From: Salinarimonas rosea DSM 21201
GTDB taxonomy: Bacteria > Pseudomonadota > Alphaproteobacteria > Rhizobiales > Beijerinckiaceae
DNA length: 64,000 nt
Assembly: GCF_000429045.1 (NCBI RefSeq)
Contig: NZ_AUBC01000011.1
Span: 62,001 to 126,000 of the forward strand
Direction of reading: 5' to 3'
The notes beneath the pieces were generated by a model that ran no database searches, was not told the origin of the DNA, and was given only the letters and a program-made list of their open reading frames with translations. Below are positions 10,329 through 21,808 of the stretch, piece after piece. The translations under genes were made by a program, and so were the position numbers. The stretch's first letter is position 1. Each line of letters begins with the position of its first letter.

Positions 10329-10513
10329 TCCCATAACCCTCGCTCGTGTGGCGGCCCGGGGCGCGCGCACGCGCCGCCGGGGTGATTACAATTCACGAGC
10401 GCGAGAATCGTCGTCCCTCTGTTAATACGCGGTTATTTACCAAGGGGCAGACACAACCGTAAAGTTCTCGGACGGTTGCGCGCGCCCCACTTCATTCGAT
10501 CTCCGCCGCCACC

Positions 10514-11581
<1,068 letters not shown>

Positions 11582-11703
11582 GGCGTCCTCCCGTTCGTTG
11601 CCGGGGGATCATAGAGGCGGCTCGAACGAGGGGAAGCGCGGCGGACGTGAGCGCGGGCCAATCGGGCTTGCGAGGCGGGGCCGGGAATCGCAGACGGGGG
11701 AGA

Positions 11704-11780
11704 TGGTACAGCTGGGCGGGCTCGAACCGCCGACCTTCGGAGCCACAATCCGACGCTCTAACCAACTGAGCTACAGCTGC
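11704..11780 (-). tRNA. tRNA-His (GTG)
   Basis: A 77-nt cloverleaf including an encoded CCA end. Reading the minus strand: acceptor GCAGCTG, D arm GCTC...GAGC, anticodon stem TCGGA/TCCGA around the loop TTGTGGC (anticodon GTG), T arm GGCGG-TTCGAGC-CCGCC, acceptor 3' strand CAGCTGT, discriminator A, CCA. The base before G1 is T, so the extra G-1 usual for tRNA-His is not encoded, the discriminator is A rather than C, and G1 faces U72. This is the atypical form described for a large alphaproteobacterial clade. Confidence 0.95.
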
Positions 11781-11874
11781 ATGGCGGGTCGCCGCGCGGG
11801 ACGGCGCGGGCCGGACCCGGCATATGGCCCAAAACGCCGAGGCGCGCAAGCCCCCGAGCGGACGCCGCTCCGCT

Positions 11875-13479
11875 TCACCCTCGCGCGGCGCGCGCCCGCG
11901 CGATCGGGGCGAGCGTGCGGGCGAGCTCGTCGGCGTGGAAGGGCTTGGCGAGGCGCGGCCAGTCCCCGGCGGCCTCGCCGAAGCCGGTGAGCAGGACGAC
12001 GGCCAGGTCGGGCTCGCGCTCGCGCAGGACCTGTGCCAGCGCGAGCCCCGTCATGCCGGGCATGGCGAGGTCGCTGAGCACGACGTCGAACCCCGCGTCC
12101 GCCTCGAGCCGCTCGAGCGCCTCGGCGGCGGAGCCGACCGCCACGACCCGGTGGCCGGCCTCCGCGAGGAGGTCGCGCGTGCCGGCGAGCACCAGCGGGT
12201 CGTCGTCGACGAGGAGCACCGAAAGCGGCGGCAGCGGCTCGTCGCTCGCCTCGGGCGCCGGTGCCGGCCTCACGTCCGACGCGTCGGCGGCCGGAAGCAG
12301 GATCACGGCCTCGGTGCCGACGCGGGGCTCGCTCGCGAGCCGCAGCGCGCCGCCGGACTGGGCGGCGAGACCGTGCACCATGGAGAGGCCGAGCCCGGTG
12401 CCCTTGCCGATCTCCTTCGTGGTGTAGAAGGGCTCGGCGGCGCGCGCGAGGGTCTCGGGATCCATGCCGGAGCCGCTGTCGCGCACGGCGATGCGGACGT
12501 AGCGCCCCGGCGCCAAGCCGTCGGCGTCCGCCTCCGCGATCGTCGTCTCGTTCGCGGAGACGACGACGCGCCCGCCCTCGGGCATGGCGTCGCGGGCGTT
12601 CACGGCGAGATTGAGGAGCGCGAGCTCGAGCTGGTTGGCGTCGACCCGCACCGGCGCGAGGGCGTCCGGAAAGCGCGTCTCGACGTCGATCATCGGCCCG
12701 AGCGAACGGCGGAGCAGGTCCATCATGCCCGACACGAGGTCGGCGACGTCCAGCGTCGTCGGCGCGAGCGTCTGGCGCCGGGCGAAGGCGAGGAGGCGAT
12801 GCGTCAGGGCCGCCCCGCGCTCGGTGGCCGTCACCGCGTTGTCGAGATAGCGCCGCGCCTTGGCATCGTCCTCCGGCACGCGCTTGGCGAGGAGCTCGAG
12901 GCTCGACAGCGTCGCTGCGAGCAGGTTGTTGAAGTCGTGCGCGACGCCGCCCGTGAGCTGGCCCACCGCCTCCATCTTCTGGACCTGGCGCAGGGTCTCC
13001 TCCGCCTTCTCGCGCTCGGCGATCTCGCGCCTCAGCGCGGCGAGGGCGGCATCGCGCTCGGCGATGCGCGCCTCGAGGCTCGCGTTCGCCGCGGCGAGCT
13101 GCTTGGGCGAGGGCAGGGCGAGCGCCGCGGGCAGGAGCGGCCACAGGATCGCGGCCGTGGCGAGCGAGACGAGCGCCGTGAAGCCCTTGAGCACGGCCTC
13201 GGCACCGTAGTCCGGGTTCCAGAGCGTCCAGATCGAGAAGAAGTGCGTCGCGCCGCAGGCGAGGATGAACAGCGCGAAGCACCAGAACACCCAGCTGAAG
13301 GTCACGTCGCGCCGCTTGATCACGAAGGCGCCGAGCGCCAGCGGGATCGAGAAGTAGGCGGCGCCGATCAGCGCGTCGGAGACGACGTGCGCGTACATCA
13401 GCTCGGGCCGCCAGGTCAGGCACATGCCGTGGGGCGCGAGGCTCTCGGGGGCGAAGAGCTGGCGCAGGATCTCGAGCAT
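11875..13479 (-). CDS. Hybrid sensor histidine kinase with ethylene-receptor-like membrane domain
   Basis: Protein of 534 residues. The N-terminal membrane domain (about 28-118, three or more helices) matches the plant/cyanobacterial ethylene-binding domain: D35, Y42, I45, P46, C75 and H79 have exactly the spacing of ETR1 D25, Y32, I35, P36, C65 and H69, with local motifs AYFSIPL and CGATH. Then come a coiled coil (125-165), a HisKA domain with phosphoacceptor H181 in [12 protein letters not shown], an HATPase ([25 protein letters not shown]) and a C-terminal receiver ([23 protein letters not shown]). In ETR1 the two Cys/His residues hold the copper that binds ethylene; ligand binding here is inferred. 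There is no adjacent response regulator, so signalling may end in the fused receiver or act in trans. Confidence 0.9.
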   Translation of the reverse strand: MLEILRQLFAPESLAPHGMCLTWRPELMYAHVVSDALIGAAYFSIPLALGAFVIKRRDVTFSWVFWCFALFILACGATHFFSIWTLWNPDYGAEAVLKGFTALVSLATAAILWPLLPAALALPSPKQLAAANASLEARIAERDAALAALRREIAEREKAEETLRQVQKMEAVGQLTGGVAHDFNNLLAATLSSLELLAKRVPEDDAKARRYLDNAVTATERGAALTHRLLAFARRQTLAPTTLDVADLVSGMMDLLRRSLGPMIDVETRFPDALAPVRVDANQLELALLNLAVNARDAMPEGGRVVVSANETTIAEADADGLAPGRYVRIAVRDSGSGMDPETLARAAEPFYTTKEIGKGTGLGLSMVHGLAAQSGGALRLASEPRVGTEAVILLPAADASDVRPAPAPEASDEPLPPLSVLLVDDDPLVLAGTRDLLAEAGHRVVAVGSAAEALERLEADAGFDVVLSDLAMPGMTGLALAQVLREREPDLAVVLLTGFGEAAGDWPRLAKPFHADELARTLAPIARARAARG

Positions 13480-13646
13480 AGGTCTCTCCGGACGCGCAGG
13501 CGCAGAGGCGCGGCGCGGCCGGAGCTTAGTTCAGATCACTTGAGCGATCTCGTGGAATGTGCGGGCTCGCCCGACGGCGGCAACAGGCTCTGCCGCCGAC
13601 CGAATCGTTGCGGATCAGCTCGCGCACGCAAAGCGTCCCGGCCGCT

Positions 13647-15389
13647 TCAGAAATCCAGGTCCACCCGGCTCCCGCCCGCCGTACCCCCGTCCCGGTACAA
13701 GCTCGCATCGCCCTCGAACGCCGGCTCCCCCGCGTCCCGGAAGCGGTTCACGATCGGGTAGCGGCGGTCGCGGCCGAAGTTCTTGCGGGTGACCTTCACG
13801 CCCGGTGCGGCCTGGCGGCGCTTGTACTCGGCGATGGTGAGGAGGCGCTCGATCTTGCGGACCACGTCCGGGTCGTGGCCTCGGGCGACGATGTCGGAGA
13901 TGCGGGTCTCGCCCTCGACCAGCAGCGAAAGGATGTCGTCGAGGACGTCGTAGGGCGGCAGCGAATCCTGGTCGGTCTGGTTCTCGCGCAGCTCGGCCGT
14001 GGGCGGCTTGGTGATGATCCGCTCGGGGATGACCACGCCGTCCGGGCCGCGCGCGCCCGGCGGCTTCCAGGAGTTGCGCAGGCGCGAGAGCGCGAAGACC
14101 TCGGTCTTGTAGAGGTCCTTCACCGGGTTGAAGCCGCCGTTCATGTCGCCGTAGAGGGTGGAGTAGCCCACCGACATCTCGGACTTGTTGCCGGTGGTCA
14201 CCACCATGGCGCCGAACTTGTTCGAGATCGCCATCAGGAGCGTGCCGCGGGTGCGGCTCTGGATGTTCTCCTCAGTGACGCCGGGCTCGGTGCCGGCGAA
14301 GAGCGGCGCGAGCACGCGCTCGGCGCCCTCCACGGCCTCGGCGATCGGCAGGATGTCGTAGCGCACGCCCAGCGCTCGCGCGCAGGCGGCCGCGTCCTCG
14401 AGCGAGGTCGATGCGGTGTAGCGGTAGGGCAGCATGACGCAATGCACGCGCTCGGGCCCGAGCGCGTCCACCGCCATCGCCGCGCACAGCGCCGAGTCGA
14501 TGCCGCCCGAGAGGCCGAGCACGACGCCGGGAAAGCCGGTCTTCTCGACGTAGTCGCGCAGGCCCAGCACGCAGGCGGCGTAGTCCGCCTGCGCCCCCTC
14601 CGGCGCCAGGTGGCGCGGCGCGTCCGTGCAACGCCAGCCGTCGGGGCCGCGCTCCCAGGTCGTGGTGACGACGCACTCGGCGAAGCTCGGCAGCATGCCG
14701 GCGAGGGCGCAGTCGGGCTGGAGCAGGAAGGAGGCGCCGTCGAAGACGAGCTCGTCCTGGCCGCCGACCTGGTTCACGTAGATCATCGGCAGGCCGCTCT
14801 CGGTGACCCGCGCGGCGGCGATCGAGAAGCGCTCGTCGGTCTTGCCTCGCCAGTAGGGCGAGCCGTTGGGCACGACGAGGATCTCCGCGCCGGTCTCGGC
14901 GAGGCACTCGACGACCTCCTCGCCCCAGATGTCCTCGCAGACCGGCGCGCCGACGCGCACGCCGCGGATCATGATGGGACCGGGGAGGGGCCCGGCCTCG
15001 AAGACGCGCTTCTCGTCGAAGGGGCCGTAGTTCGGCAGGTCGACCTTGTGGCGCACCGCGCCGATGCGGCCCTCGTCGAGATAGGCGTAGGAATTGTAGA
15101 GCGCGCCGTTCTCCACGAAGGGCAGGCCGATCAGCACCGCCGGCCCGCCGTCGGCGGTGTCGCGGGCGAGGCTCTCCAGCGCGGCGCGACAGGCGTCCTG
15201 GAAGGCGGGCTTGAGGACGAGGTCCTCCGCCGGGTAGCCGGCGAGGAAGAGCTCGGTGAAGACGACGAGATCCGCCCCCTGCGCCGCCGCCTCGGCCCGC
15301 GCCTTCCGGGCGAGGGCGAGGTTGGCGTCGACGGCGCCGAGGGTGGGGTCGAGCTGAGCGAGGGCGATGCGGAAGGTCGTGCGGGTCAT
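13647..15389 (-). CDS. nadE: Glutamine-dependent NAD+ synthetase
   Basis: Last step of NAD synthesis: amidation of deamido-NAD with ammonia from glutamine. The N-terminal nitrilase-type glutaminase (about 1-265) shows the Glu in VVFTELFLAGYP, the Lys in RHKVDLPNYG and the nucleophile Cys in GAPVCEDIWG. The C-terminal synthetase has the ATP-pyrophosphatase loop LGLSGGIDSALCA and KPPTAELRENQTDQDSLPPY. The ATG at 15389 (MTRTTFRIALAQ) gives 580 residues, normal for the two-domain form; the 12-codon upstream extension is not conserved. Confidence 0.96.
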   Translation of the reverse strand: MTRTTFRIALAQLDPTLGAVDANLALARKARAEAAAQGADLVVFTELFLAGYPAEDLVLKPAFQDACRAALESLARDTADGGPAVLIGLPFVENGALYNSYAYLDEGRIGAVRHKVDLPNYGPFDEKRVFEAGPLPGPIMIRGVRVGAPVCEDIWGEEVVECLAETGAEILVVPNGSPYWRGKTDERFSIAAARVTESGLPMIYVNQVGGQDELVFDGASFLLQPDCALAGMLPSFAECVVTTTWERGPDGWRCTDAPRHLAPEGAQADYAACVLGLRDYVEKTGFPGVVLGLSGGIDSALCAAMAVDALGPERVHCVMLPYRYTASTSLEDAAACARALGVRYDILPIAEAVEGAERVLAPLFAGTEPGVTEENIQSRTRGTLLMAISNKFGAMVVTTGNKSEMSVGYSTLYGDMNGGFNPVKDLYKTEVFALSRLRNSWKPPGARGPDGVVIPERIITKPPTAELRENQTDQDSLPPYDVLDDILSLLVEGETRISDIVARGHDPDVVRKIERLLTIAEYKRRQAAPGVKVTRKNFGRDRRYPIVNRFRDAGEPAFEGDASLYRDGGTAGGSRVDLDF

Positions 15390-15486
15390 GGGAACCCTAT
15401 CTACGTCAGCCGCCGCGTCGAGCAAAGGGCGAGTGGAGGGCGCTCCTGCCCAACCGGCTGGGACAGGCTGCGGTTCCCGCCGCCGC

Positions 15487-16167
15487 TCAGCCGCCCTCGC
15501 GCCCGAGCGCGGCCCGGATCAACGCGAAGGCGTCCGCGCTCGCCCATTCCGCGGGCCCCTTGAGCACCGCGAGCTCGCAGCCGGCGCCGTCGACGAGGAT
15601 CGTCGTCGGCAGACCGACGACGTGGCCCGAGCGCTGGAGGGTCTGCATCAGCGTGCCCTCGTTCTCGGCGTAGTAGGCGAGGTCGTCGATGCCGTGCTCC
15701 TCCAGCCAGGCGCGCGGCCGGTCGAGATTCCGGGTGTCGACGTTGACGGCCACGACCTCGAATTCCTCGCCGCCGTATTCCGCCTGGAGCGCGTCGAGCG
15801 CCGGCATCTCCTCGCGGCAGGGGGCGCACCAGGTGGCCCAAAGGTTGAGGAGCAGCGTCCGGCCCTCGAAGTCCGCCAGCGTCAGCGGCTCGCCTTCGGG
15901 CCCGGTGAAGGCGATCTCGGGGGCCAGCCGCGGCGTGGCGTGGACCGACACCGCCGCGACCTCTCCCGTGGCGGTGGGAGCGAGGCGCGTGAGCGTCTCC
16001 TGGGCGGGGATGCAGGCCTCGGCGACGGCTTCGCTGTTGCGGGAGACGAGCGCGAAAGCTACGACAGCGCCGACGACGAGGGCGCCGGCGCCCAGGATCA
16101 GGCCGCGGCGGGGTCCTCGGCGAGGGTCTTCGGACGGGCGGGGGGACGTCTCGTCGGTCATCGGCAT
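15487..16167 (-). CDS. tlpA: TlpA-family membrane-anchored thiol:disulfide oxidoreductase
   Basis: Thioredoxin-like protein of 226 residues tethered to the membrane by an N-terminal helix (about 23-43, [20 protein letters not shown]) with the thioredoxin fold in the periplasm. The active site is [18 protein letters not shown]. An extra cysteine pair (C52 after the helix and C in [11 protein letters not shown]) matches the structural disulfide of rhizobial TlpA. In rhizobia TlpA keeps copper chaperones and cytochrome oxidase subunits reduced. It is divergent from argH across only 22 bp. An ATG at 16161 is an alternative start. Confidence 0.9.
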   Translation of the reverse strand: MPMTDETSPRPSEDPRRGPRRGLILGAGALVVGAVVAFALVSRNSEAVAEACIPAQETLTRLAPTATGEVAAVSVHATPRLAPEIAFTGPEGEPLTLADFEGRTLLLNLWATWCAPCREEMPALDALQAEYGGEEFEVVAVNVDTRNLDRPRAWLEEHGIDDLAYYAENEGTLMQTLQRSGHVVGLPTTILVDGAGCELAVLKGPAEWASADAFALIRAALGREGG

Positions 16168-16189
16168 ACTCGAGCTTCAGAGGTCACGC

Positions 16190-17590
16190 GTGAGCAATCG
16201 GATGTGGGGCGGCCGGTTCGAGACCGGCCCGGCGGAGATCATGGAGGAGATCAACGCCTCCATCGACTTCGACAAGCGGCTCGCGGCCCAGGACATCCGG
16301 GGCTCGCTCGCGCATGCGGCGATGCTGGGCGAGACCGGGATCCTGTCCAGCGAGGATGTGGGCGCGATCTCCGACGGGCTCAAGTCGATTCTCCGTGAGA
16401 TCGAGGCGGGGACGTTCACGTTCTCGCGGGCGCTCGAGGACATCCACATGAACGTGGAGTCGCGGCTGCGCGAGATCGTCGGCCCCGCGGCCGGGCGGCT
16501 CCACACGGCGCGGTCGCGCAACGACCAGGTCGCGACCGACATGCGGCTGTGGGTGCGCGACACGGTCGACGCGCTCGACCTCCAGCTCGCCGGCCTGCAG
16601 CAGGCGTTGGCCGAGAAGGCGCAGACCTTCGCGGGCGCCGTGATGCCGGGGTTCACGCACCTGCAATCGGCCCAGCCGGTCACCTTCGGGCACCATTGCC
16701 TCGCCTATGTCGAGATGCTCGCGCGCGACCGCGGGCGGCTGAAGGACGCGCGCAAGCGGCTGAACGAGTGCCCTCTCGGTGCCGCCGCGCTCGCCGGCAC
16801 GTCCTTCCCCATCGATCGCGCCATGACGGCGGCGGCGCTGGGCTTCGACAGGCCCACGGCGAACTCGCTCGATTCGGTCTCGGACCGCGACTTCGCGCTC
16901 GAGACCCTCTCGGCGGCGGCGATCTGCGCGGTTCATCTCTCCCGGCTCGCCGAGGAGATCACCTTGTGGATGACGCCGCAATTCGCCTTCATCAAGCTGT
17001 CGGACGCCTTCACCACCGGCTCCTCGATCATGCCGCAGAAGCGCAACCCCGACGCCGCCGAGCTCGTGCGCGGCAAGACCGGGCGCGTGCTCGGTGCGCT
17101 GCAGGGGCTCCTCGTGGTGATGAAGGGCCTGCCGCTGACCTATTCGAAGGACATGCAGGAGGACAAGGAGGGCGTGTTCGACGCGCTCCAGACGCTCTCG
17201 CTGTGCATCGCGGCGATGAGCGGCATGGTCCGCGACCTGGAGCCGGACACGAAGGCGATGAAGAAGTGGGCGGGTGCGGGCTTCTCCACCGCGACCGACC
17301 TCGCCGATTGGCTCGTGCGTGTGCTGAACCTCCCCTTCCGCGACGCGCATCACGTCACCGGCCGGCTCGTCGGCACGGCCGCGAGGCGCGGCGTCGGGCT
17401 CGAGAAGCTCACGCTGGCCGAGATGCAGGAAGCCGAGCCGCGGTTGGGGCAGGAGATCTTCGAGGTGCTGGGCGTCGAGAAGTCGGTGAAGAGCCGCACC
17501 AGCTACGGCGGCACCGCGCCGGCCAACGTCAAGCGCCAGGCCAAGCGCTGGCTCGCGCAGCTCGCGAAGGAGACGGGCGCGCGGGGGTGA
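16190..17590 (+). CDS. argH: Argininosuccinate lyase
   Basis: Final enzyme of arginine synthesis, splitting argininosuccinate into arginine and fumarate. The 466-residue protein begins [20 protein letters not shown], the canonical ArgH N-terminus, from a GTG at 16190 with CAGAGG upstream. It carries the superfamily signature [18 protein letters not shown] with the catalytic serine loop, and [14 protein letters not shown]. The frame is open far upstream through tlpA antisense, so the start was set by homology. The preceding enzyme, ArgG, is encoded about 2 kb away on the opposite strand. Confidence 0.97.
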   Translation: MSNRMWGGRFETGPAEIMEEINASIDFDKRLAAQDIRGSLAHAAMLGETGILSSEDVGAISDGLKSILREIEAGTFTFSRALEDIHMNVESRLREIVGPAAGRLHTARSRNDQVATDMRLWVRDTVDALDLQLAGLQQALAEKAQTFAGAVMPGFTHLQSAQPVTFGHHCLAYVEMLARDRGRLKDARKRLNECPLGAAALAGTSFPIDRAMTAAALGFDRPTANSLDSVSDRDFALETLSAAAICAVHLSRLAEEITLWMTPQFAFIKLSDAFTTGSSIMPQKRNPDAAELVRGKTGRVLGALQGLLVVMKGLPLTYSKDMQEDKEGVFDALQTLSLCIAAMSGMVRDLEPDTKAMKKWAGAGFSTATDLADWLVRVLNLPFRDAHHVTGRLVGTAARRGVGLEKLTLAEMQEAEPRLGQEIFEVLGVEKSVKSRTSYGGTAPANVKRQAKRWLAQLAKETGARG

Positions 17591-17680
17591 CGGCGCAGGC
17601 GCGGCTCCCCGCGGAGGAAACCCGACGGCCCTCTCGCGGCTTTCCGATACGGGATCGCTCGCGGACGGGAGGCACCGCCG

Positions 17681-18322
17681 ATGATGTTCAAGGATCGCAC
17701 CGAGGCCGGCCGGCGCCTCGCCGAGGCGCTCGCGGCGCATCGGGGTGAGGCGACGATCGTGCTCGCGCTCCCGCGCGGAGGCGTGCCGGTGGCGGCCGAG
17801 GTCGCGCGGGCGCTCGGCGCGCCGCTCGACCTCGTGATGGTGCGCAAGATCGGCGCGCCCGGCCATCCGGAATACGGCATAGGCGCCGTCGTCGACGGGG
17901 CCGACCCGCAGGTCGTCGTCGACGCGGCGACCGCCCGCATGGCGGGCGCCGACGCGACCTATCTCGAGGAGACCAAGAGCCGCGAGCTCGCCGAGATCGA
18001 GCGGCGGCGGCGCGCCTACCTCGGTGACCGCCGGCCGCTCGACGTCGCCGGGCGCACCGTCATCGTCGTCGACGACGGGGTCGCCACCGGCTCGACGGCG
18101 ACGGCGGCGCTGCGCGCCCTGAAGAAAGCGGGCGCCGCCCGCCGCATCCTCGCGGTGCCCGTCGCGCCGATCGAGACCGTCGAGGCGCTGCGGGAGGAGG
18201 CCGACGAGGTCGTGGCGCTGACGACGCCCTACCCGTTCCACGCGGTGGGACTGTACTACGAGGACTTCGACCAGACGACCGACGAGGAGGTCGTTGCGGC
18301 GCTGGAGGGGGCGCGGGGCTGA
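17681..18322 (+). CDS. Phosphoribosyltransferase-family protein
   Basis: Protein of 213 residues with a type I PRTase fold: the PRPP loop VIVVDDGVATGSTATAAL is intact, and the N-terminal ALPRGGVPVAAEVARALGAP and MVRKIGAPGHPEYGIGAV are typical of the small stand-alone 'predicted phosphoribosyltransferase' family whose substrate base is unknown. The C-terminus (YYEDFDQTTDEEV) is also characteristic. Two consecutive ATGs (17681, 17684) could start it. It follows argH by 90 bp on the same strand. Confidence 0.85.
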   Translation: MMFKDRTEAGRRLAEALAAHRGEATIVLALPRGGVPVAAEVARALGAPLDLVMVRKIGAPGHPEYGIGAVVDGADPQVVVDAATARMAGADATYLEETKSRELAEIERRRRAYLGDRRPLDVAGRTVIVVDDGVATGSTATAALRALKKAGAARRILAVPVAPIETVEALREEADEVVALTTPYPFHAVGLYYEDFDQTTDEEVVAALEGARG

Positions 18323-18486
18323 GGCCGGCGTCGGGGCGTGGCGAAGGGACGAGGCCGACGGAAACGCATCGAGCCTCCCGCGGCTCGACATCGCGGAGAT
18401 GTCGCAGCCCGACTGCCGAACGATTGCATGTTGCGCTGACATATGGTTGATTGTCGCGGCCTCGACCCGAACCGGGAGGCTGCGAG

Positions 18487-19350
18487 ATGCCGTTCACCCT
18501 CATCAAGGGGTCTTTTCTGCCGAGCTTCGGTGATCCGGACGGCGAATCGGTTCGCTTCGTTCCGGACGACCCGGGCCCGCTGTTCCGGCTCACCCGCCAG
18601 GGGCGGGGGCCCAAGGTCAATCGCGAGAACGGCAGCATCCAGCTGCGCTACGAAGCGATCGACACGCTCGAGAAGGCCGCCGTCCAGCCCTTCGCGAACG
18701 ATGCGCTCGAGGCCAACCTCGCTCTGATCGGCTCGGGGCCGGACCGCCGCTCGGCACCCGGGCACATCCTGGCGAACCGGCTCGATCCCAACGGCCGGCC
18801 GATCGCCTTCGTCTTCGCGGGGGACGCGAGCGAGCCCGACGGCTCCTCGGTCTGGCTCGACGTCACCGGGCGTCGTGGCGTCGGCGGCCGACGGGACACG
18901 GGTGGCCTGACGGAGTCGGTCAACTTCGAGATGCTGGCCGACGGCCAAGCGTATCCGATGTTCTACGACACGCTGTATCTCGACCTGCGCGACGCGCTCG
19001 TCGAGGTATCGAAGGCCGCGAAGGCCGCAGCCGCCGGCCATGCGCGCGAGACCTATCTCTTCAAGCACGACGCCACGATGTCCGGCGCGCGCTGGACCGG
19101 GGACGCGAGCACGCTCGCCCCGATCTTTCCCAAGCTGTGGCGCCGGATCGAGAAGGCGGTGAGGGACCCCGACTATTTCACCGTGGCGGAGCCCCTCCGG
19201 CGTGTGCCGGACTACATCGATCGCGAGAAGGACGACCGGGTGCTCGTGATGCCGCTCAACGACGTGACCGGGTTCGAGAACGTCGTCGAGGCGACGGCCG
19301 ACACGATCAGGCTCAGGTACGAGCCGCACGAGCTCGTGTTCCAGCCCTGA
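18487..19350 (+). CDS. Uncharacterised protein, distantly thermonuclease-like
   Basis: Protein of 287 residues starting MPFTLIKGSFLP. The first 100 residues faintly recall staphylococcal nuclease-like (OB-fold) proteins: a GDPDGESVRFVP segment resembles the DGDTVRL strand, and LRYEAIDTLEKAA resembles RLxGIDTPE. The catalytic arginine/glutamate pattern cannot be assigned with certainty. The C-terminal half (KLWRRIEKAV, DYFTVAEPLRRVPDYID) is unfamiliar. No signal peptide is visible. The start was chosen at the ATG of the conserved-looking MPF; an upstream in-frame start at 18451 is less likely. It is convergent with argG. Function is unknown. Confidence 0.6.
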   Translation: MPFTLIKGSFLPSFGDPDGESVRFVPDDPGPLFRLTRQGRGPKVNRENGSIQLRYEAIDTLEKAAVQPFANDALEANLALIGSGPDRRSAPGHILANRLDPNGRPIAFVFAGDASEPDGSSVWLDVTGRRGVGGRRDTGGLTESVNFEMLADGQAYPMFYDTLYLDLRDALVEVSKAAKAAAAGHARETYLFKHDATMSGARWTGDASTLAPIFPKLWRRIEKAVRDPDYFTVAEPLRRVPDYIDREKDDRVLVMPLNDVTGFENVVEATADTIRLRYEPHELVFQP

Positions 19351-19367
19351 CCGCACCGGGCCGCGGC

Positions 19368-19389
19368 GGGGGCCGATCCGACGGCCCCC
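19368..19389. terminator. Hairpin between convergent genes before argG end
   Basis: An 8-bp perfect GC stem (GGGGGCCG and its complement, loop ATCCGA) sits in the 45-bp gap between two convergent genes. There is no T-run; it may act as a bidirectional terminator. Confidence 0.45.
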
Positions 19390-19395
19390 CCGGCC

Positions 19396-20628
<1,233 letters not shown>

Positions 20629-20850
20629 GGGTTCGGCTTTCTGGCGGCGGCTGGTGCAGAGGGAACGACGTGGGGACGCGAGCGACGGACCCGGCGGCGG
20701 GCGAGGGCCGGACTTTTTTTCGCCGCCATCGTGCCGTCGGTGGGCCGCGCGCGTTTATAATGCGGTGGACGGCGCACGCAACAGCTCCCGCCCCCGCCGT
20801 GGATCGCGCATTCTCGACCTTACACACCCCGCGCGCGAGATGAGGCCCGC

Positions 20851-21462
20851 ATGACCCGTCGCCCCGTCCTGGAGTTCTGGTTCGACTTCGCCTCGACCTA
20901 CGCCTACCTCTCCGCGATGCGCATCGAGCCGCTCGCGGAGGCGGCGGGGGTGGACGTGCGCTTTCGGCCGTTCCTGCTCGGGCCGATCTTCCAGTCCCAG
21001 GGCTGGAATACCTCGCCCTTCAACCTCTACCCCGCCAAGGGGCGCTACATGTGGCGCGACGTGGCCCGCGAGGCGGAGCGCCGCGGCCTGCCGTTCCGCA
21101 AGCCCGAGCCGTTCCCGCAGAACGGGCTCGCCGCGACGCGGGTCGCGCTCTGGGGCGCCGACAAGCCGTGGTGCGGCGCCTTCGTGCGCGCGGTCTTCCA
21201 CGCGGAGTTCGGCGAGGGGCGCTCGATCGAGGAGCCGTCCGCGGTGGCGGCCCTCGCCGGCAGCGTGGGCCTCGACCCGGACGGGACGATGAAGGCGGCG
21301 AGCGCCGATCCCAACAAGCAGCGCCTGCGGGCCGTCACCGAGGAGGCGCGCACGAAGGGCGTCTTCGGCGCGCCCACCTTCTTCGCCGAGGACGGCGAGA
21401 TGTTCTGGGGCGACGACCGGCTGGAGCGCGCGCTCGCCTGGGCGGCGGGCGAGGAGGACTGA
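20851..21462 (+). CDS. 2-hydroxychromene-2-carboxylate isomerase-like (DsbA family)
   Basis: Thioredoxin-fold protein of 203 residues in the kappa-GST/DsbA-like group. The N-terminus VLEFWFDFASTYAYLSAMRI has the family Ser/Thr-Tyr pattern in place of a CxxC redox pair, so it is a glutathione-dependent isomerase-type protein and not a disulfide oxidase. The cis-proline loop GVFGAPTFF and the C-terminal MFWGDDRLE are characteristic. GAGG five bases before the ATG supports the start. The natural substrate is unknown; ring-cleavage intermediates are typical of characterised relatives. Confidence 0.85.
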   Translation: MTRRPVLEFWFDFASTYAYLSAMRIEPLAEAAGVDVRFRPFLLGPIFQSQGWNTSPFNLYPAKGRYMWRDVAREAERRGLPFRKPEPFPQNGLAATRVALWGADKPWCGAFVRAVFHAEFGEGRSIEEPSAVAALAGSVGLDPDGTMKAASADPNKQRLRAVTEEARTKGVFGAPTFFAEDGEMFWGDDRLERALAWAAGEED

Positions 21463-21808
21463 CGCGGCGCGCCCGACTCGGCGCACCCCGCCCGCGCGTC
21501 CGACCAGCGCACCCGCGGCGCGAATCCGGGGGAGGACGCAGGCTCGGCTGCGGCTTGGCGTCACGGATGGACCTCCCGGAGCCCGTGGAAATCGGCGTCG
21601 GGCGGCCTGGAACCGTTCCAGCTATGGACAGACGAGCGTCGCCGTGCCAAAGGCATCGCCGCGCGGGCGACGCCCGGTCGCATTGCGCGCGCGCGGGTGC
21701 TGTTGCACTTCCCCCGGCACGATCCGCGCGGTTCCATCCGTTCGTCGCGTCCCTCGCGGGCGCGGACGCGCGTAGACCGTCTTCTTGAACCCTGCTCGGG
21801 AGAGTGAC
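21463..21808. other. Intergenic region upstream of petABC
   Basis: 346 bp without a credible gene. The only clear structure is a 15-bp palindrome at 21607-21621. A GGGAGA just before 21809 is the ribosome-binding site of petA. The petABC promoter presumably lies here but no box could be assigned. Confidence 0.6.
21607..21621. promoter_or_regulatory. 15-bp palindrome, possible operator
   Basis: CTGGAAC, a central C, and GTTCCAG form perfect 7-bp arms about 190 bp upstream of petA. The symmetry suggests a dimeric regulator site. Its identity is unknown; it does not match the GTTC-N7-GTTC SOS box or an FNR site. Confidence 0.4.

Noticed and set aside
20701-20730. Run of seven T as a terminator
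   Set aside because: No stable stem precedes it on the plus strand; it is more plausibly an A-tract upstream of argG.
21785-21808. TTG start for petA adding eight residues
   Set aside because: The GTG at 21809 has a better-placed ribosome-binding site and fits the usual short N-terminus before the twin-arginine motif.
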